Part shown: positions 61,192 to 64,000 of the stretch, one piece after another
Layout of the letters: each line of letters starts with the position of its first letter
Numbering within the stretch: position 1 is the first letter of the stretch
Assembly (NCBI RefSeq): GCF_018595675.2
Contig: NZ_CP092333.1
Coordinates: 520,001 to 584,000, forward strand
Source: Flavihumibacter fluvii
Lineage (GTDB): Bacteria; Bacteroidota; Bacteroidia; Chitinophagales; Chitinophagaceae
Reading direction: 5' to 3'
DNA: 64,000 nucleotides
Translations under genes and position numbers: made by a program
The notes under the pieces: model-generated
Seen by the model: the letters and a program-made list of their open reading frames with translations, nothing else
Database searches by the model: none
Told to the model about the DNA's origin: nothing

Positions 61192-61980
61192 TTATTTTAA
61201 ATTCAATATTCCGGAAGATCCGATAATTTTCTCAGTGCCGGCTATTACAGGGAAATTTTGGGTAATTAGTTCCTCGCCAATAGAGAAACTGATGTCCTGC
61301 CCATCTGTATTTTTCATTACCCCACCGAGTTCAGTAATCATCAGTCCTGTTGCAGCAATATCCCATACCCTTGTATATAAATTCAAAACACCGCCGAATT
61401 TCCCTTCCACAACATACAGGAAATCTAGCAGACAATTGGTAGCCCTTATGTTTCTTGACACCTTCAGGAGATGGGTGTAATAGTCCAATCCCCTGTTTAG
61501 TAATTCCTTGTCTTCTGTGTAATCAGTGCAAAAAGCAAATAAACTATCCTTGAGGTCCTTATCCGGGAGCATGGGAAGTTGTTCTTCATTACGGAAGACA
61601 CCCTTTCCGGTTTCAGTATAATACAATAGATCCTGGACAGGCAAAAAAGCCCCACCCATGATAGGTATATTATCCTTGAACAGTGCAATTAGTGCACCGA
61701 ACCAGGGAATGCCGGCTGCAAAATTTGACGTACCATCCAATGGATCAATGATCCAGGTATAATCTGAATGATTGTTCGTGTAACCGCTTTCTTCTGATAG
61801 GATATTATGCCCGGGATAAGCTTCACTGATCAGCCTGATGATATTCCGTTCACTTGCAAGGTCTGCTTCAGTGACGACACTACTTATGGACTCTTTTTGG
61901 ACGGTGACTAATGGCTGGTTGAAATATTCCAGGAGTGTTTTTCCTGAGATTTTTAAAGCCGCAATCAATACATCTTTCAT
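61192..61980 (-). CDS. Inositol-monophosphatase-family phosphatase
   Basis: 262 residues. Mg-dependent sugar/inositol phosphatase fold: VVTEADLASER, LSEESG (Glu63/Glu64), IDPLDGTSNF (Asp79, Asp82) and VWDIAATGLMITELGG. The family includes inositol monophosphatase, fructose-1,6-bisphosphatase and 3'(2'),5'-bisphosphate nucleotidase (CysQ); I cannot choose between them. 16 nt downstream of the DUF2252 gene. Confidence 0.9.
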   Translation of the reverse strand: MKDVLIAALKISGKTLLEYFNQPLVTVQKESISSVVTEADLASERNIIRLISEAYPGHNILSEESGYTNNHSDYTWIIDPLDGTSNFAAGIPWFGALIALFKDNIPIMGGAFLPVQDLLYYTETGKGVFRNEEQLPMLPDKDLKDSLFAFCTDYTEDKELLNRGLDYYTHLLKVSRNIRATNCLLDFLYVVEGKFGGVLNLYTRVWDIAATGLMITELGGVMKNTDGQDISFSIGEELITQNFPVIAGTEKIIGSSGILNLK

Positions 61981-61996
61981 GGTGCCAATACTGTAA

Positions 61997-63430
61997 TTAT
62001 TTTTCTTCTTCGTATTGCGCTTTTATTTTCCCGCTTTTTACAGCTCGTTTAAAAACAGCGTAGTCTTTTTCATTCTGGTCGGCATAAGCGATGGAAAAAT
62101 CGGCAATAGCATTATCGAATACATCACTCTTGCCAAGGTAGCCGCTGATCATGGCTGAATTGCCCGACCGGGAGTGGGAAAGCGCAAGTGCCCAGCCACA
62201 CCAGTTCGCAACCAATTTCATATCTTCTTTTCCGAAAACTTCCACGCGAAAACTAATCTTAATGTCGCGGAGTTGCCTTACGAAATAATCCCGGCCTAAA
62301 TCACCTCTTGTCCAGCCGAGGAAGATATCGCTGTAAGGTTGCATGGTCCTGTACCCATTTACGATGCGTTGGCCATGGTTCGGGTAAATGGTCTTTCCTG
62401 CATAAGCCTCCAGCACAGAACTTCTTGCCTCCTTTACCTGGAGGAAAAGGGGATGGCCGTCCCCATCCATCAATAAGAGTACCCAGCAAGCTGTGCCAAC
62501 ACTACCAATCCCAACCACCTTAATTGCGGCATCCTTCAATTCGTAACGGTCGAGTAACAACTGGTAAGAAGGTGCAAGGCTTTCACGGTACCGCTCGAAA
62601 GTATGTTTTACTATGTCCTGTATCTGCCCGGGGGTATGGCCTTTCCAGTGAAATATTGACGGAAGCTGGTCTTTTATGACAGAATATTCACCTGTATTTT
62701 TTGCCATTTTTGGGAAAATTTCTTCTGCCCTGCTTTTTTTGCGCTCCTCAGCAATCCGCTTGGTCACCCGGCGCAAACTTTCGGGATCCTTGATTGATTT
62801 TATCAGTGTATCTACATCCAGGGAGTAATACCAAAGATCCATTGGGTTCATTTCGCTGAATTCCTTCATGCGTTCACGGTAAGAACGGGCACAGATCGTG
62901 GCGACATCTTTGGCAGTGGATTCGCTGAGGCCGATATCGCGACAGCCTATTATGAAACTTGTTGTCAGGCGCTTAATATCCCATTCAAAGGGTGCCGGAA
63001 GGGTTTCATCAAGATCATTGATCGACAAAATGATCCGCCTTTCCGGTGTTGCAAAACCGCCGAAATTGAGCATATGGGCATCACCACAGCATTGAACACG
63101 GATGCCGGATGTAGGCGTGGTCGCCAGGTCTGCTACCATATTCAGTGCGGAAGCCCGGTAAAAAGTAAAAGGGGAGGCCACCATGCGTCCGTGACGGAGG
63201 GGCAGCAATTCCGGGATACGCCCATTTTCACCAGCGAGTACCATTTCAACAGGATCCAGGCGACCGGATGGTATTTTCCATTTTTTATGGTCAACACGTG
63301 GGCAACGCTCCCGCCTGGCTTTCCCAAGGTCGTCACTCTCTGCTCTTGAAAGGGGCTTTTCAAAAATGTGGGTGGTGCTTGCGGGTTGCTGCGGCTTTTT
63401 CTTTTCATTAGGAGTAGTACTTTCTGTCAT
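61997..63430 (-). CDS. DUF2252 family protein
   Basis: 477 residues of the DUF2252 family, a kinase-like fold by resemblance. Characteristic strings: SPFTFYRASALNMVADLATT, QCCGDAHMLNFGGFATPER, SINDLDETLPAPFEWDIKRL and FLQVKEARSSVLEAYAG. The family is widespread, function unknown. N-terminal 30 residues are Lys/Pro-rich and disordered. Followed closely by the phosphatase and amidohydrolase genes, preceded 30 nt by the DUF202 gene. Confidence 0.88.
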   Translation of the reverse strand: MTESTTPNEKKKPQQPASTTHIFEKPLSRAESDDLGKARRERCPRVDHKKWKIPSGRLDPVEMVLAGENGRIPELLPLRHGRMVASPFTFYRASALNMVADLATTPTSGIRVQCCGDAHMLNFGGFATPERRIILSINDLDETLPAPFEWDIKRLTTSFIIGCRDIGLSESTAKDVATICARSYRERMKEFSEMNPMDLWYYSLDVDTLIKSIKDPESLRRVTKRIAEERKKSRAEEIFPKMAKNTGEYSVIKDQLPSIFHWKGHTPGQIQDIVKHTFERYRESLAPSYQLLLDRYELKDAAIKVVGIGSVGTACWVLLLMDGDGHPLFLQVKEARSSVLEAYAGKTIYPNHGQRIVNGYRTMQPYSDIFLGWTRGDLGRDYFVRQLRDIKISFRVEVFGKEDMKLVANWCGWALALSHSRSGNSAMISGYLGKSDVFDNAIADFSIAYADQNEKDYAVFKRAVKSGKIKAQYEEEK

Positions 63431-63460
63431 GGTTATCTTTTATTTGGTAGAAATCAATTG

Positions 63461-63877
63461 TTAGCCAGAATATATCATCAGGGAAGTAAGAACGAATCCC
63501 AGGAACAATACCAAAAACGATAGTATTGCACCTGTTGAAAAAAAAGATGCTTTTACCATTTTCATAGCCGCAAGCTGCCGGTTGCGTCGTATAAATGTAT
63601 AGGTTTCTATTAATAATAGCAAGGTCCCGAATATGGTCAGAAAGAGGCCAATAAAATGTCCGTTTTTTACCAGCGCCTCATTTTTTAGTAACCGTTGTTC
63701 GTGAATGATGGCTAACCCTTTATCAAGGGCAACGCCCGCTGTCATAATGGAAAAAGTAGTGCGTATCCAGGCAAGATGGGTCCTTTCCAAAGCTAGTTCT
63801 GTTCTTTCTACGGCCAGATCCACTCTCGGGTCTGCATCTTTTTCAGCGGCTATTTTTTTTTGAATTTCGTCAGGCAT
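63461..63877 (-). CDS. DUF202/YidH-family membrane protein
   Basis: 138 residues with three hydrophobic helices (about 36-52, 72-90, 112-135). DUF202 signature: RTELALERTHLAWIRTTFSI near the N-terminus and FLTIFGTLLLLIETYTFIRR. In some organisms YidH-like proteins combine with SPX domains; none here. Located between a membrane-protein fragment and DUF2252, probably in one operon. Confidence 0.87.
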   Translation of the reverse strand: MPDEIQKKIAAEKDADPRVDLAVERTELALERTHLAWIRTTFSIMTAGVALDKGLAIIHEQRLLKNEALVKNGHFIGLFLTIFGTLLLLIETYTFIRRNRQLAAMKMVKASFFSTGAILSFLVLFLGFVLTSLMIYSG

Positions 63878-63887
63878 ATTAACTGTA

Positions 63888-64000
63888 TTAAAAAAGCATT
63901 TGCACTACTTTAAACATTAAATCCACCAGGCTGTATTCAAACGCAAGCAAAGGAAGCATGGGGAATACAGCAATGAAAACAATGGTGATCATTGTTTTTA
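63888..64000 (-). CDS. Membrane-protein C-terminus (5' part beyond the window)
   Basis: The last about 37 codons of a gene entering from the right edge: MITIVFIAVFPMLPLLAFEY and DLMFKVVQMLF, strongly hydrophobic. Stop TAA at 63890-63888, 10 nt before the DUF202 start. Too short to identify. Confidence 0.55.
   Translation of the reverse strand, partial: KTMITIVFIAVFPMLPLLAFEYSLVDLMFKVVQMLF

Noticed and set aside
1-64000. CRISPR arrays, rRNA, tRNA, insertion sequences, phage genes
   Set aside because: Reading both strands showed no regularly spaced repeats, transposase, integrase, or clover-leaf/CCA pattern that I could support. A tRNA scan would be decisive.

Overview
The window is chromosomal DNA of a member of the Bacteroidota, most likely the Chitinophagaceae. 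The sequence evidence is Bacteroidota-type promoters (TAnnTTTG -7 boxes with an upstream TTG), little use of Shine-Dalgarno sequences, several TTG/GTG starts, PorT-like and OprD-like outer-membrane barrels, LytTR two-component genes, reg_prop sensors, and DUF3810, DUF2130, DUF1003, DUF6132 and DUF6691 families. I see no rRNA, tRNA, CRISPR array, phage or insertion sequence. Several short gene remnants are present.

Layout. 1-10 kb: housekeeping and scattered metabolism (PhzF fragment, acyl-CoA carboxylase beta subunit, DUF3810 peptidase, dCTP deaminase, phosphopantetheinyl transferase, DUF2130 protein, a large lipoprotein with a C-terminal haem site). 10-19 kb: a 2897-residue cyclic beta-1,2-glucan synthase-like enzyme followed by an oxidoreductase. 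19.8-25.3 kb: cupin, DUF1003/AraC pair, secreted hydrolase, and a glycerate kinase/GntP permease operon. 25.3-36.9 kb: a sulfur-oxidation island. 37-39.7 kb: barrel protein, NmrA-like protein and two decayed genes. 39.7-53.9 kb: a LytTR signalling island. 54-64 kb: GH2 glycosidase, dihaem cytochrome, secreted lactonase-like protein with a Crp/Fnr regulator, serine hydrolase, amidohydrolase, inositol-phosphatase-like enzyme, DUF2252 and DUF202 proteins.

The sulfur island holds a ten-gene operon (33774 down to 25290, gaps no larger than 17 nt): sulfide:quinone reductase, DUF6132, universal stress protein, two YeeE/YedE-type permease halves, TsdA-like dihaem cytochrome, SoxB-like Tat-exported hydrolase, exported DsrE, OprD-type porin and a Crp/Fnr regulator with a Cys cluster. 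Next to it are a persulfide dioxygenase-rhodanese fusion, a 1-Cys peroxiredoxin and a TauE exporter. The three promoters each carry a GTAAC-N4-GTTAC-like site centred exactly 36.5 bp from the end of the -7 box, so they look like one regulon, probably of the operon's own Crp/Fnr protein. No SoxYZ, SoxAX or SoxCD gene is in the window, so this is not a canonical Sox system.

The LytTR island has a kinase-kinase-LytTR regulator operon, and a second operon with a paralogous kinase pair plus a reg_prop sensor whose kinase core has lost its phospho-acceptor His, but no regulator. Four tandem 10-bp repeats with an exact 21-bp period (CAATTCATAC-like, close to the published LytTR consensus) lie upstream of both kinase operons, of a pair of tiny membrane-protein ORFs, and of a tiny lipoprotein/haemerythrin operon. 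This predicts one LytTR regulator tying the cluster together. Starts were moved from the longest reading frame wherever promoter boxes, family alignment or gene overlap argued for it.
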